A stretch of 64,000 bases of DNA from Biformimicrobium ophioploci (GCF_030270605.1 NZ_BSYJ01000001.1:496001-560000), one strand, 5' to 3'. Positions 17,862 through 27,751 are shown, counted from the stretch's first letter. The notes: a model not told the origin generated them from the letters alone. A program made the numbers and translations.

Positions 17862-19469
17862 ATGCTGGAAACCGAACTCGACTACGCGCAGAAGATGCTG
17901 CAGAAGATCAACGACAAGGGCGACCGCAACCTCGTAGAGGCTTTTGATCGCGCCATCTCAGAGCACCGTGAGCGCACCGCGTTTTCATGCCTTGGTCAGG
18001 ACCTGTCCTTTCTTGAGCTGGATCGTAACAGTAAGGCATTTGCAGCATTTTTGCATGCCAGTGATATCAAACCCGGATCACGCATCGCACTGCAGATGCC
18101 AAATATTCTGGCTTACCCCATCGTGGTGTGGGGTGCGCTGCGCGCCGGTGTGGTGATTGTCAATACGAATCCGATGTACACGGAGCGTGAGCTGCGCCAT
18201 CAGTTTACGGATGCAGGAATCGATGCGCTGGTGCTGTTTGAAGGCTGTCTGGCGGTAACGGCTCCCGTGGCTGAAGAATTGGGTGTGCGTCTTGTTGTGG
18301 TAGCCGGCGCGCTGAAACCGGATAGTTCGCAAGTATTACCACAAGGGTGTCCGGATCGCTATGTAGCGCTCGGCACTGCACTTGCAACGCCAAACACTGC
18401 GACAATCGAGACTACTAATGTTTCCATGGAAAGCCTGGCGGTGTTGCAGTACACAGGCGGCACTACTGGTCCGTCCAAAGGTGCCATGCTGACGCACGGT
18501 AACCTGTTCGCTAGTGCCTGGCAGACCACCAGCGCACTTGATGAAAATGAGCGCAGTGACGGCATAGTAATAGCGCCTATGCCGCTTTATCACATTTATG
18601 GTTTTACCTGGAATGTGATCAGTTGCTGTATGAACGGGGTCCATTCGGTACTGATTCCAGACCCGCGTAACCTGGATAGTCTGGTGCAGGCAATGCGCGC
18701 TTACCGTTTTACCGGCTTTGCAGGAGTTAACACACTGTTCGCTGGATTGATGCGGCATCCACAGTTCGATGAAATTGATTTCAGTTATTTGCGCGGGTCA
18801 ATTGCAGGCGGAGCTGCGCTGGTAACCTCGGTTGCCGAGGAGTGGGAACGACGTACCGGCAGTAAGCTGTTCGAGGGATACGCCATGTCGGAGACCAGTT
18901 CCTCCCTCACCTGTAACACTCCTGATGCAAACCAGATTGGCACGGTCGGTAAGCCGCTGCCAGCCATGGAGGTGAAGGTCATTGATTCCGAAGGCGCGGA
19001 CCTGGGTATCGAAAAGGTGGGAGAGCTGGCCGTGCGTGGACCTCAGGTGCTCAAAGGCTATTGGAATCGGCCGGCGGAGACTGCGGCGGCCGTGGACAGT
19101 GATGGTTGGTTTCGCACTGGTGATGTCGCGGTGATCCAGGCCGATGGATTCCTGCGTATTGTAGACCGCATCAAGGACATGATTCTGGTCTCAGGTTTTA
19201 ACGTCTATCCCAACGAGATTGAGGACGTGTTGACAGCTCACCCCGATGTATTCGAGTGCGCGGCAGTTGGCGTTGCCGATGAGCGCACCGGTGAGGCGAT
19301 CAAGGTCTTTGTAGTGCCGTCCGGTGCTGCGCGGGATGCTGAGGTATTGCGCGACTATTGTCGCAGGCAACTGACCGCCTACAAAGTGCCAAAACATATC
19401 GCTTTTGTCGACGCCCTGCCCAAGTCGGCGGTTGGTAAGGTTCTGCGCCGGGAGCTTCGCACCCCATGA
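17862..19469 (+). CDS. AMP-forming acyl-CoA ligase (FadD-like)
   Basis: An adenylate-forming enzyme of about 535 residues. Visible motifs are the phosphate loop YTGGTTGPSKGAMLTH, the GYAMSETSS region, the GWFRTGD aspartate, the hinge DRIKDMILVSGFNVYPNEIE and the C-terminal catalytic lysine in PKSAVGKVLRREL. It activates a carboxylic acid, probably medium- or long-chain, to its CoA thioester. I place the start at ATG 17862 (GGAT about nine bases upstream); a TTG at 17847 would add five residues. It follows the transporter by about 30 bp and precedes an esterase gene, fitting release and activation of an acid from an imported ester. Confidence 0.9.
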   Translation: MLETELDYAQKMLQKINDKGDRNLVEAFDRAISEHRERTAFSCLGQDLSFLELDRNSKAFAAFLHASDIKPGSRIALQMPNILAYPIVVWGALRAGVVIVNTNPMYTERELRHQFTDAGIDALVLFEGCLAVTAPVAEELGVRLVVVAGALKPDSSQVLPQGCPDRYVALGTALATPNTATIETTNVSMESLAVLQYTGGTTGPSKGAMLTHGNLFASAWQTTSALDENERSDGIVIAPMPLYHIYGFTWNVISCCMNGVHSVLIPDPRNLDSLVQAMRAYRFTGFAGVNTLFAGLMRHPQFDEIDFSYLRGSIAGGAALVTSVAEEWERRTGSKLFEGYAMSETSSSLTCNTPDANQIGTVGKPLPAMEVKVIDSEGADLGIEKVGELAVRGPQVLKGYWNRPAETAAAVDSDGWFRTGDVAVIQADGFLRIVDRIKDMILVSGFNVYPNEIEDVLTAHPDVFECAAVGVADERTGEAIKVFVVPSGAARDAEVLRDYCRRQLTAYKVPKHIAFVDALPKSAVGKVLRRELRTP

Positions 19470-19526
19470 ATAAAACCAGCTGCCTGCGCCGCTGGGCCGG
19501 TGATAGCGGGAACTATCCAGGATGGG

Positions 19527-20477
19527 ATGATGGATCAGGCACTGCCTGAAGATATTCAGGCTTTCCTGCAGTTGGTCGAGAGTTTGCAACGCCCTTCGCT
19601 GGAATCCATTGGTGCAGATGTGGCCCGAACAGCTGTCAAGGCAATGGCGCCTGCCGATATGGGCGAGCGCCGTTGCCGTATCGAGGAGAAGCATATACCG
19701 GTTACCGGTGGGCAAATCCCGATACGAGTCTATCAGCCCGAAACGGTCCGAGGCGTAGTGGTCTTTTTTCACGGGGGTGGCTGGGTGCTGTGTGACCTGG
19801 ATACCCATGATGCGTTTGCTGATCAACTGGCGCATGGCACCGGGCATGTAGTGGTTTCCGTTGGTTATCGCCTGGCCCCTGAGCATCCGTACCCCACCCC
19901 GCTGGAAGACGCCTATACTGCGCTCTGCTGGGTTTCTTCCAACATCGGTAAGCTTGCGCCAGGCTGTTCGACAGTCGCCATCGCCGGTGACAGCGCGGGC
20001 GGTAATCTCGCCAGTGCCTGTTGCCTGAAGGCACGCGACGAGCGCGGCCCCTGTATCAGCCATCAATTGCTGTTTTATCCGGTAATGGATATCAGCACAC
20101 TGGATTCCCAATCCTATACAGAGTTCTCGGAAGGCTATTATCTGCGCAAATCCGATATGGTCTGGTTTGCAAAACAATATCTGGGCGGAAGTGACAGTGC
20201 CAATCATCCATACATTTCACCCTTGCAGGCAGCTGATTTCCGCACTCTGCCGCCGGCTTACCTGATTACTGCGGGCTTCGATGTCTTGCGGGATGAGGGG
20301 GCGCTATTTGCGAAAGAGCTGCAACGCGCCGGAGTCCCTGTTCATTACGCCTGTTATCCCGACATGATCCATGGATTTCTCACCATGGCGAGCACGCTTC
20401 CATCCGCGCAGGCAGCTACTGCAAATGTACTTCAGGAAATAGCTACCCTGCTCAACCGGGACAGGGTGCCTGTTTGA
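19527..20477 (+). CDS. Alpha/beta hydrolase, hormone-sensitive lipase family
   Basis: An esterase of about 316 residues with the HSL-family oxyanion motif HGGGW, the nucleophile in GDSAGG, the acid in ITAGFDVLRDEG and the histidine in MIHGF. Substrates in this family are usually short- to medium-chain esters. No signal peptide is evident, so it acts in the cytoplasm. ATG 19527 or 19530 is preferred over the GTG at 19500 because AGGA lies just upstream. It ends the plus-strand cluster and could free the acid that the preceding ligase activates. Confidence 0.87.
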   Translation: MMDQALPEDIQAFLQLVESLQRPSLESIGADVARTAVKAMAPADMGERRCRIEEKHIPVTGGQIPIRVYQPETVRGVVVFFHGGGWVLCDLDTHDAFADQLAHGTGHVVVSVGYRLAPEHPYPTPLEDAYTALCWVSSNIGKLAPGCSTVAIAGDSAGGNLASACCLKARDERGPCISHQLLFYPVMDISTLDSQSYTEFSEGYYLRKSDMVWFAKQYLGGSDSANHPYISPLQAADFRTLPPAYLITAGFDVLRDEGALFAKELQRAGVPVHYACYPDMIHGFLTMASTLPSAQAATANVLQEIATLLNRDRVPV

Positions 20478-20549
20478 ACATGAATTGCGGCTTGTGACAG
20501 CTGTGATCGGGAATGAGGCAAAAGACGCTGTTACCCCTTGTACTGTGAA

Positions 20550-21383
20550 CTAGTAGAACAACAGTGGGTGAGACAGGTTGCTGTTGAGTGCTTCGCCAAG
20601 GTCGAGCTCGTCACCTTCGGGGTAGAGGGTGTTGATCGTCAGGCGCGGCTCCGATACGTAGGAGGCCGGTCCCATGGCGCCTACATTGAGGCTGACGCAG
20701 AAAAAGCGCATGAGCCTGCCCTTGTACCCCTGTTGCACACGATAACTGGCCATGGGCTCCAGCCGTGAAGCAATATCTGCCCAGTCCTCTGGTATACCAG
20801 GGTAGGATGACAGTTCCGCCACCATGGCATGGTAGATGGGGTCATTGGTCAACAGGGCTTCCTGCTGCGTATACATGAGGATCATGGCCAGCATGTGCCG
20901 CCAGGGTTCCTGCGCAGAACCTTCCGGCGGACGCCTGAACAGAAACTCGAAATGATTTTCGACCTTGGCCAGCGCTTCGCAAGTGACCGATTCGCGATAG
21001 AACGCAACCCAGCTCCGGTTCACCATCAATAATCGGCCATAGCGGTCCATCAGTACCGCCGGGTAGGGGTCCATCGCCTTCAGGGAGAGCAATGTGGCTT
21101 TGCGTAACCACTTGAATTCCGGCGCTTCGAAGTCGACCTTCTGGCTGCGCGCCAGGTACCCCGCCGCGAGGCGCAGGTAACTGCCATCACGCTCACCAAG
21201 CCCCAGCGTCTCGGCAATGGCCTCTACGAATGCTTCACCGGGGCGTGCCTTGCCGTTCTCGAGAAAGCTGATATGCCGTGTGGAAGACTGCAGGTTCAGG
21301 GCCAGTGTCTCCTGGCTGAGCCCGCGTACCTTGCGCCAGAAGCGCAACAGGTGCCCAAACGCGTGGTAGTCCGTATCACTCAT
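20550..21383 (-). CDS. XRE-family regulator with MmyB-like ligand-binding domain
   Basis: A 277-residue regulator. The N-terminal helix-turn-helix is LLRFWRKVRGLSQETLALNLQSSTRHISFLENGKARPG (about residues 11-48). The remainder is a PAS-like MmyB ligand-binding domain (YPAVLMDRYGRLLMVNRSW, ENHFEFLFR, RLTINTLYPEGDE). Members with this domain have been reported to hold fatty-acid-like ligands. It diverges from the beta-oxidation operon at 21550, so acyl-responsive control of that operon is likely. The 166-bp gap holds a TTGACC and a TCTAAC 18 bp apart reading toward the operon, a weak promoter candidate. Confidence 0.85.
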   Translation of the reverse strand: MSDTDYHAFGHLLRFWRKVRGLSQETLALNLQSSTRHISFLENGKARPGEAFVEAIAETLGLGERDGSYLRLAAGYLARSQKVDFEAPEFKWLRKATLLSLKAMDPYPAVLMDRYGRLLMVNRSWVAFYRESVTCEALAKVENHFEFLFRRPPEGSAQEPWRHMLAMILMYTQQEALLTNDPIYHAMVAELSSYPGIPEDWADIASRLEPMASYRVQQGYKGRLMRFFCVSLNVGAMGPASYVSEPRLTINTLYPEGDELDLGEALNSNLSHPLLFY

Positions 21384-21549
21384 ATCCGACGCCTCTTTAT
21401 TGCCACCCCAGCACGCTGGTCACGAGCCTTCCGAACTTGACCTGAGAGGTAATGGCCGAGTCTAACAAGTCCGTGAACAATACCCAACCGGGCGCAGTTT
21501 AAAGTGGGCGCCTGAAAAAGATCCACAAACAACAGAGACCAGGTGATCC

Positions 21550-23352
21550 ATGGCAGCACAAGTACTCAGCGAACGCGACCTGGCATTTATGCTATACGAA
21601 CTGTTCGACGCAGAGTCCCTGACGGCCCGCCAGCGCTATGCGGACCACAGCCGCGAAACCTTCGACGCCGCCATCGCAACCGGCAAGGCCGTTGCGTTAA
21701 AGCACTTCCTGCCAATCCGCCAGAAGGTCGACACCAATGAGCCGACCTTTGACGGCGAAAAAGTGCACCTGCTGCCGGAGATCAAGCCGGCCCTGGAGGC
21801 CGTGGTGGAGGCAGGCCTGGCGGCGCCGTCTACTGATTATGAAACCGGCGGCATGCAGCTGCCGTTGATCGTCACCAATGCCGCACAGGCCCACCTGTCG
21901 GCAGTCGCCAGCACCACGCTGGGCTACATCTCCCTGACCCATGCCAATGCCAACCTGATCGAGGCGCACGGCTCTGACGAGCAGATCGATACCTGGGTGC
22001 GCCCCATGCGAGAGGGGCGCTTTATGGGCACCATGGCGATGACCGAGCCCGGTGCCGGCTCGGGACTCGCCGACCTCACCACCACTGCAGCGCGAGAAAG
22101 CGATGGCAGCTACCGACTGAGCGGCAACAAGATTTTCATTTCCGGTGGTGACCACGAACTCAGCGAAAATATTGTGCATCTGGTACTCGCCCGCGTGAAA
22201 GGTGCGCCCAAGGGCGTAAAGGGTATCTCCCTGTTTATCGTGCCCAAGTTTCTGCTCAATGAAGACGGCACTATAGGCGAGCGCAACGATGTGGCGCTGG
22301 CGGGCCTGTTCCACAAGATGGGCGGCCGCGGCCACACCTCCACCGCACTCAGTTTTGGCGAAAAGGGGGGTGCCACGGCCTACCTGGTGGGCGAGGAGAA
22401 CAAGGGCCTGATGTATATGTTCCACATGATGAACGAGGCGCGCATCATGGTTGGCACTGGAGCAGCGCTCACTGCTCTGACCGGTTACCAGTACGCCCTC
22501 GACTACGCTCGCGAGCGTCCCCAGGGCCGGCTGCTCGCCAACAAGGATCCCGAGTCTCCACCCATCCCGATCATCGAGCACGCAGACGTGCGGCGCATGC
22601 TCCTCGCGCAGAAAGCCTATGCTGAAGGCGCTTACGCCTTGTGCCTGTACGGCAGTCAGCTTGCCGATGACGAGAAAACGGCGGAGACCAAAGAGGCGCG
22701 CACAAAAGCGCACACGCTACTGGACTTCCTCACGCCCATTATCAAGACCTGGCCCTCGGAATACGGCCCGCAGGCCAACAACCTGGCCATCCAGGTCATG
22801 GGTGGGCACGGCTATATCAACGAACATCCGGTGGAAATGTTCTACCGCGACAATCGTCTGAATCCGATCCACGAAGGCACCACAGGGATCCAGTCGCTCG
22901 ACCTACTCGGGCGCAAGGTGCCGATGAACAACTTCGCGGGTTACCGTGCAATGCTTGCCGAGATGCACGGCACTGTCGAACAGGCAAAAGGCAGCGAGCT
23001 GAGCCTGTTCGCGGAACAGCTGCAAGCCGCACTCAGTGAGTTGCAGGAAACCACCAATATTGTTCTGGCGGCCACGGCAGAGAAAGACCTGGATCTGGTG
23101 TTCTCTAACTCGGTCAGTTACCTGGAGATGTTCGGGCACATCGTGATCGCCTGGATCTGGTTGCGCCAGGGCATGGCAGCTGATGCGGGACTACAGGCTA
23201 ATCCACACAAACAGGATGAACAGTTTTATCGCGGCAAGCTGCAGGCAATGCAGTACTTCTTCCACTCCGAGCTGCCGAAAATTTATCACTGGTCAAAACT
23301 GGTACGCGATATCGACAGTACAAGCTTTGAGATGAAGCCGGACTGGTTCTGA
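21550..23352 (+). CDS. Acyl-CoA dehydrogenase, long DmdC-like subfamily
   Basis: A 600-residue FAD enzyme, longer than standard (about 380) acyl-CoA dehydrogenases and resembling the DmdC/large AcdH group. Visible are the FAD/acyl region MAMTEPGAGSGLADL, KMGGRGHTST, and the catalytic glutamate region NRLNPIHEGTTGIQSLDLLGRKV. A C-terminal helical extension of about 150 residues follows. It introduces the alpha,beta double bond into an acyl-CoA. It is first of four plus-strand genes that together make a full beta-oxidation turn. The chain specificity cannot be read directly. Confidence 0.9.
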   Translation: MAAQVLSERDLAFMLYELFDAESLTARQRYADHSRETFDAAIATGKAVALKHFLPIRQKVDTNEPTFDGEKVHLLPEIKPALEAVVEAGLAAPSTDYETGGMQLPLIVTNAAQAHLSAVASTTLGYISLTHANANLIEAHGSDEQIDTWVRPMREGRFMGTMAMTEPGAGSGLADLTTTAARESDGSYRLSGNKIFISGGDHELSENIVHLVLARVKGAPKGVKGISLFIVPKFLLNEDGTIGERNDVALAGLFHKMGGRGHTSTALSFGEKGGATAYLVGEENKGLMYMFHMMNEARIMVGTGAALTALTGYQYALDYARERPQGRLLANKDPESPPIPIIEHADVRRMLLAQKAYAEGAYALCLYGSQLADDEKTAETKEARTKAHTLLDFLTPIIKTWPSEYGPQANNLAIQVMGGHGYINEHPVEMFYRDNRLNPIHEGTTGIQSLDLLGRKVPMNNFAGYRAMLAEMHGTVEQAKGSELSLFAEQLQAALSELQETTNIVLAATAEKDLDLVFSNSVSYLEMFGHIVIAWIWLRQGMAADAGLQANPHKQDEQFYRGKLQAMQYFFHSELPKIYHWSKLVRDIDSTSFEMKPDWF

Positions 23353-23386
23353 TAGCAGATACATAAAATAATAATCAGGAAACACA

Positions 23387-23845
23387 ATGACTACTGCCAC
23401 CAGAGAATCACTGCCGAAATTCGTCGGTACCGAGATGAAAACCACAGACTGGCTAACCATAGGCCAGCAGCAGATTGATCTTTTTGCGGAGGCGACACGG
23501 GATCACCAATTTATTCATGTCGATCCGGAGAGCGCAGCGAAAACCCCATTCGGCTCTACCATCGCGCATGGCTTTCTGTCGCTTTCGATGCTGTCCTATT
23601 TCGCGGAAACCTTCGGAATTGCTGTCGAAGGCGCTTACATGGGGATTAACTATGGTTTCGACAAGGTGCGTTTTATCGCACCAGTAAAGGTCAATAGTCG
23701 CATTCGGGCGCATGCGAGGCTTGCCAGTTGCGAAGAAAAAACCCCAGGCCAGTTCATGTTGAAATTTGATGTGACGATAGAAATCGAGGGAGAGGAAAAG
23801 CCCGCCCTAAAAGCCGAGTGGCTGACCATGCAGATGGTTGCCTGA
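23387..23845 (+). CDS. MaoC-family (R)-specific enoyl-CoA hydratase
   Basis: A 152-residue hot-dog-fold hydratase. The catalytic Asp and His are in ATRDHQFIHVDPESA (about residues 41-55), followed by GSTIAHGFLSLSML. It adds water to the enoyl-CoA made by the preceding dehydrogenase. The R-specific type pairs logically with the next gene, an SDR of the multifunctional enzyme-2 type that oxidises (R)-3-hydroxyacyl-CoA. Length is normal for NodN/MaoC-like proteins. Gap to the upstream gene is 34 bp. Confidence 0.9.
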   Translation: MTTATRESLPKFVGTEMKTTDWLTIGQQQIDLFAEATRDHQFIHVDPESAAKTPFGSTIAHGFLSLSMLSYFAETFGIAVEGAYMGINYGFDKVRFIAPVKVNSRIRAHARLASCEEKTPGQFMLKFDVTIEIEGEEKPALKAEWLTMQMVA

Positions 23846-23899
23846 GTAATTAACTCCGGACAAAAATTTAAAACGCAATAAGTAATAGTGAGAGTATCG

Positions 23900-24814
23900 A
23901 TGAGTGTACGTTTTGACGGCCAGGTGGCCATCGTAACCGGCGCGGGCAACGGGCTTGGAAAATCACACGCACTGGAGCTGGCCGCACGAGGCGCAAAAGT
24001 TGTGGTCAATGACCTCGGCGGAGCGCGTGACGGTAGTGGCGCATCTTCTGAGGCTGCACAGGCAGTGGTCCGTGAGATCGAGTCAAACGGTGGCGAAGCG
24101 ATTGCCCACGGGGCAAACGTCGCTAACTACGCTGAAGTCGAGGATATGGTGCAGCAGGCCATGAACAAGTGGGGCCGCGTCGATATCCTGATCAACAACG
24201 CTGGCATTCTGCGTGACAAGACCTTTGCCAAGATGGAACTGGCCGACTTCCAGCTGGTGATGGATGTGCATGTCATGGGCTCCGTGAATTGCACCAAGGC
24301 GGTGTGGGAAATCATGCGTGCCCAAAACTATGGCCGGATTGTCATGACCACATCGTCGAGCGGTATGTATGGCAACTTCGGTCAGTCCAACTATGGCGCT
24401 GCGAAAATGGCCGTGCTCGGGCTGATGAACACCCTGGTTTTGGAAGGGGCCAAGTACGACATCCGTGTGAATGCGCTTGCCCCAACCGCCGGCACTCGCA
24501 TGACCGAGGACTTAATGCCGCCAGAAGTACTGGCCATGCTGACGCCGGAATCGGTAACTGCGGGCGCACTGACCTTGTGTCAGAAAGACGCACCCAACCG
24601 TTTCATTCTCTGTGCCGGCGCGGGTGGGTACGCGAGCACTCGCCTGTTCGAGACCGCGGGTACCTTCATCTCCACCGAAGAGCAGAGCCCGGAGGCTGTG
24701 ATCGCGAGCTGGGACAAGATTTGCGATCAGTCTGGCCAGGCAGAACTGGCTTCAGGCGCCGGGCAAACCGAAAAGTTCCTGACTATGGCCATGACTAACG
24801 CCCAGCCAGCCTGA
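23900..24814 (+). CDS. SDR, multifunctional-enzyme-2-type 3-hydroxyacyl-CoA dehydrogenase
   Basis: A 304-residue SDR of the HSD17B4/MFE-2 type. It has TGAGNGLG for NAD, the family-typical VVNDLGGARDGSG, NNAGILRDKTFAKM, Ser in TTSSSGMYGNFGQ and YGAAK (Tyr and Lys). A C-terminal extension reaches beyond the core, as in this group. It would oxidise (R)-3-hydroxyacyl-CoA to 3-ketoacyl-CoA. ATG 23900 follows a GTGAGAG site; the GTG at 23888 would overlap that site and is less likely. It lies between the MaoC hydratase and thiolase genes. Confidence 0.9.
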   Translation: MSVRFDGQVAIVTGAGNGLGKSHALELAARGAKVVVNDLGGARDGSGASSEAAQAVVREIESNGGEAIAHGANVANYAEVEDMVQQAMNKWGRVDILINNAGILRDKTFAKMELADFQLVMDVHVMGSVNCTKAVWEIMRAQNYGRIVMTTSSSGMYGNFGQSNYGAAKMAVLGLMNTLVLEGAKYDIRVNALAPTAGTRMTEDLMPPEVLAMLTPESVTAGALTLCQKDAPNRFILCAGAGGYASTRLFETAGTFISTEEQSPEAVIASWDKICDQSGQAELASGAGQTEKFLTMAMTNAQPA

Positions 24815-24890
24815 TATCGGCAACGTAAATTCAAATCGCTGCACTCCGGGGTAGTGACCCGTGGTGCGGATATAAGAGAGCACAGAACGA

Positions 24891-26072
24891 ATGAAAGAAG
24901 CTGTCATTGTTTCCGCCGCGCGCACCCCGATTGGTCGCGCCTATCGTGGGGCGTTCAACAATATCGAGAGTCCCTCTCTTGCAGCCCACGCCGTCAAGGC
25001 CGCGGTAGAGCGCGCTGGTATCGAGGCGAGCGAAGTGGACGACTGTATTTTTGGTACCGCTCTGCAGCAGGGTTGTCAGGGCACAAACCTGGCCCGCCAG
25101 GTTGCGCTTGCGGCAGGCCTGCCGGTGAGCGTCAGTGGCATGACCATTGATCGCCAGTGTGCGTCGGGGTTGATGTCAATCGCCACGGCTGCCAAGCAGG
25201 TTATCGTGGATGGTGCGCCGGTTGTGGTCGCAGGCGGCTGTGAGTCCATCAGTCTGGTGCAAAACGAACATATGAATCTGCATCGTGCTGCAGACCCGGC
25301 TGTCATGGCGGCAGCGCCTGCTATTTATATGCCGATGCTGGATACCGCGGAAGTCGTGGCAAAGCGCTATAACATATCCCGGGAAGTGCAGGACGAATAC
25401 GCGCTTGAGTCACAGCGCCGTACCGCAGCCGCACAGGCAGCCGGTAAGTTCGACGCGGAGATCGTGCCGGTTACCGCCACCAAGCTGGTTGCCAACAAGG
25501 AGACTGGAGAAGTCAGTGAGCAACAGGTGACCCTGGAGAAGGATGAAGGCAACCGCCCGCAAACCACGCTCGAAGGCCTCGGTGGCCTGAATGCGGTACG
25601 CGAAAATGGCGTGATCACCGCTGGCAATGCCTCGCAACTTTCAGATGGCGCGGCCGCGGTGGTTATGATGGACAGCCAGCTCGCGGAACAGCGCGGCCTG
25701 GAGCCGCTGGGTATTTACCGGGGTATGGCAGTGGCAGGTTGCGAGCCGGATGAAATGGGCATCGGCCCGGTGTTTGCCATTCCAAAACTGCTCAAGCGCA
25801 CTGGTCTCAAGATGGACGATATTGGCCTGTGGGAATTGAATGAGGCCTTTGCCGTGCAAGTGCTCTACTGCCGGGACCAGCTCGGTATCCCTGCAGACAG
25901 GCTCAATGTGAATGGCGGAGCTATTTCCATCGGTCACCCCTACGGTATGAGCGGCAATCGAATGGCCATGCATGCACTCATTGAAGGCAAGCGCCGCGGT
26001 GTCAAATATGTGGTCGTGACCATGTGCGTGGGCGGCGGCATGGGTGCAGCGGCCCTGTTCGAAGTCTTGTAG
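24891..26072 (+). CDS. Acetyl-CoA acyltransferase (thiolase)
   Basis: A 393-residue thiolase that cleaves 3-ketoacyl-CoA to acetyl-CoA and a shortened acyl-CoA. The nucleophilic Cys in [12 protein letters not shown] (about residue 89), the His in [15 protein letters not shown] and the second Cys in [12 protein letters not shown] are all intact. It completes the four-gene spiral. A strong hairpin follows its stop. Confidence 0.94.
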   Translation: MKEAVIVSAARTPIGRAYRGAFNNIESPSLAAHAVKAAVERAGIEASEVDDCIFGTALQQGCQGTNLARQVALAAGLPVSVSGMTIDRQCASGLMSIATAAKQVIVDGAPVVVAGGCESISLVQNEHMNLHRAADPAVMAAAPAIYMPMLDTAEVVAKRYNISREVQDEYALESQRRTAAAQAAGKFDAEIVPVTATKLVANKETGEVSEQQVTLEKDEGNRPQTTLEGLGGLNAVRENGVITAGNASQLSDGAAAVVMMDSQLAEQRGLEPLGIYRGMAVAGCEPDEMGIGPVFAIPKLLKRTGLKMDDIGLWELNEAFAVQVLYCRDQLGIPADRLNVNGGAISIGHPYGMSGNRMAMHALIEGKRRGVKYVVVTMCVGGGMGAAALFEVL

Positions 26073-26079
26073 AAGTCAT

Positions 26080-26109
26080 GGCGGGCACGCAATCGTTGCG
26101 TCGCCCGCC
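26080..26109. terminator. Hairpin between convergent thiolase and BCCT genes
   Basis: GGCGGGC-ACGCAA (26080-26092) pairs with TTGCGT and GCCCGCC (26096-26109), with one bulged base, and is followed by TTTGT. It is a strong intrinsic terminator candidate for the thiolase operon and could also act on the opposite strand. Confidence 0.75.
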
Positions 26110-26136
26110 TTTGTAGCAGGTTTTATGTGAGCCTGC

Positions 26137-27723
26137 TCAGGCGCTGGTACGGGCCACCGCTGTGTGACCCATATCGCTGTCTGCGGACATCTGTACCGTC
26201 TCCGGGGCAGCATTATCTGTCACCGTCGTTCCGGCCTGCAGGCTGCGCACCAGCGAGATTGCCATCAACACGCAGATCACCAGGATGGGCAGCGCTACCA
26301 CCAGCAATACCGTCTGCAGGCTGGTAAGCCCGCCAACAAATAGCAGGGTGATGGGCAGAACGCCCAGCATCAATGCCCAGCTAATGCGATGCCAGCGCGC
26401 CGGATTCTCGCCGATGGGCAGCTCGCGTGTGGCGCTGCCGGCCAGTGCCAGGGCGGCGGAGTCGTAGGTGGTTGCGGAGAACAGGATACTGACCAGCGAG
26501 AAAAGCGCGATCACCAGCGCGGCCAGTGGCAGCTGGTCGAGAACCGCAACAATGACGTCCTTGCCACCGCCCTGCCCCAGAATTGCAACCACATCCACAT
26601 TGCCCTGCAGGAAGTGGTACAGCGACAGGTTGCCCAGCACGATATAAAACAGTGAGCATCCGAGGCTTCCGAACACCAGCATGCCGACGATGACCTGTCG
26701 CAGGGTGCGGCCGCGGGATATCCGTGTCACGAACAGGCCGACGAACGGCGCAAATGCGATCCACCAGGCCCAATAGAACATGGTCCAGTCCTCGACAAAG
26801 CCGCTGTCGGCGAAGGGCTCGGTCCAGGTACTCATGGCGACAAAATTCTGCATTACGTTGCCGAGTGCATTAATCCCGGACTTGATGAGAAATGCTGTGG
26901 GGCCGGCGATCAGGATAAACAGCAGCAGGCCGATGGCCAGGCGCACGCTCAGGCCACTGAGCTTGCGGAAGCCGCGTTCCAGCCCGAAAAATACACTGGC
27001 CACGAAGATGGCGATGCTCAGTACCACAACTGCGGCGTCCAGCCCGAACCCCTGCTCGATACCGGTAAGCCGCGATATGCCGGCCGAGATCATTGGTGTG
27101 GAGAAGCCCAGGGAAGAGCCGGCCCCGCCAAGCAGTGCCAGCATGAACATCAGGTCTATGCCACGCGCAGCTATGCCGCCGGGTTTGTGACCGAGGAACG
27201 CATGCATGCCAGTACTGAAACGCAGTAGCGGGACTTTTTTCACATAGTAGGGATAGGCAATGGCGACCGCGGGCAGGCAGTAAAAGGCCCAGGCACTGGG
27301 CCCCCAGTGGAAGATGCCGTAGGACGAAGCCCAGCGCAGGGCTGCGGCCGAGCCGGGCTCTGCGCCCATCGGCGGTTGCTCGTAGTAATAGGCCCACTCG
27401 ATTGCCGCCCAGTACATCAGGCCGGCACCAATACCGGCACAGAACAGCATGCCGACCCAGGTGAAGTTGCTGTAGTCGGGCACGTCGCTGGCATCGCCGA
27501 GTTTGACCTTTCCATAGCGACCGAATGCGAGCCAGCCGAGAAAGACCAGTACCGCATTGGCAGCGAGGATGTAGAGTTGGCCCAGTTCCCGGGTAATCCA
27601 CTGGTGCAGCGCCTTCAGTGCAGCGCCACCGGTTTCCGGTGATAGCACCAGTGGTATGCACACTAGAAAAATTATGCCTGCCGCGAACGCAAATGCAGGT
27701 TTATCAACACTGTGTTTTTTCAT
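26137..27723 (-). CDS. BCCT-family (betaine/carnitine/choline) transporter
   Basis: A 528-residue inner-membrane protein with twelve hydrophobic segments. The signature for trimethylammonium binding is GAGLMYWAAIEWAYYY (about residues 98-113), and the downstream WTMFYWAWWIAFAPFVGLFV matches the second aromatic cluster. BCCT proteins import glycine betaine, choline, carnitine or related zwitterions, by Na+ or H+ symport or by exchange. It is the last gene of a minus-strand series with a cholinesterase-type carboxylesterase, so a quaternary-amine or zwitterionic product is plausible. Its short tails suggest transport without elaborate osmosensing. Confidence 0.9.
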   Translation of the reverse strand: MKKHSVDKPAFAFAAGIIFLVCIPLVLSPETGGAALKALHQWITRELGQLYILAANAVLVFLGWLAFGRYGKVKLGDASDVPDYSNFTWVGMLFCAGIGAGLMYWAAIEWAYYYEQPPMGAEPGSAAALRWASSYGIFHWGPSAWAFYCLPAVAIAYPYYVKKVPLLRFSTGMHAFLGHKPGGIAARGIDLMFMLALLGGAGSSLGFSTPMISAGISRLTGIEQGFGLDAAVVVLSIAIFVASVFFGLERGFRKLSGLSVRLAIGLLLFILIAGPTAFLIKSGINALGNVMQNFVAMSTWTEPFADSGFVEDWTMFYWAWWIAFAPFVGLFVTRISRGRTLRQVIVGMLVFGSLGCSLFYIVLGNLSLYHFLQGNVDVVAILGQGGGKDVIVAVLDQLPLAALVIALFSLVSILFSATTYDSAALALAGSATRELPIGENPARWHRISWALMLGVLPITLLFVGGLTSLQTVLLVVALPILVICVLMAISLVRSLQAGTTVTDNAAPETVQMSADSDMGHTAVARTSA

Positions 27724-27751
27724 CGCTGTTACGTTTTCTGTTTATTGTTTT

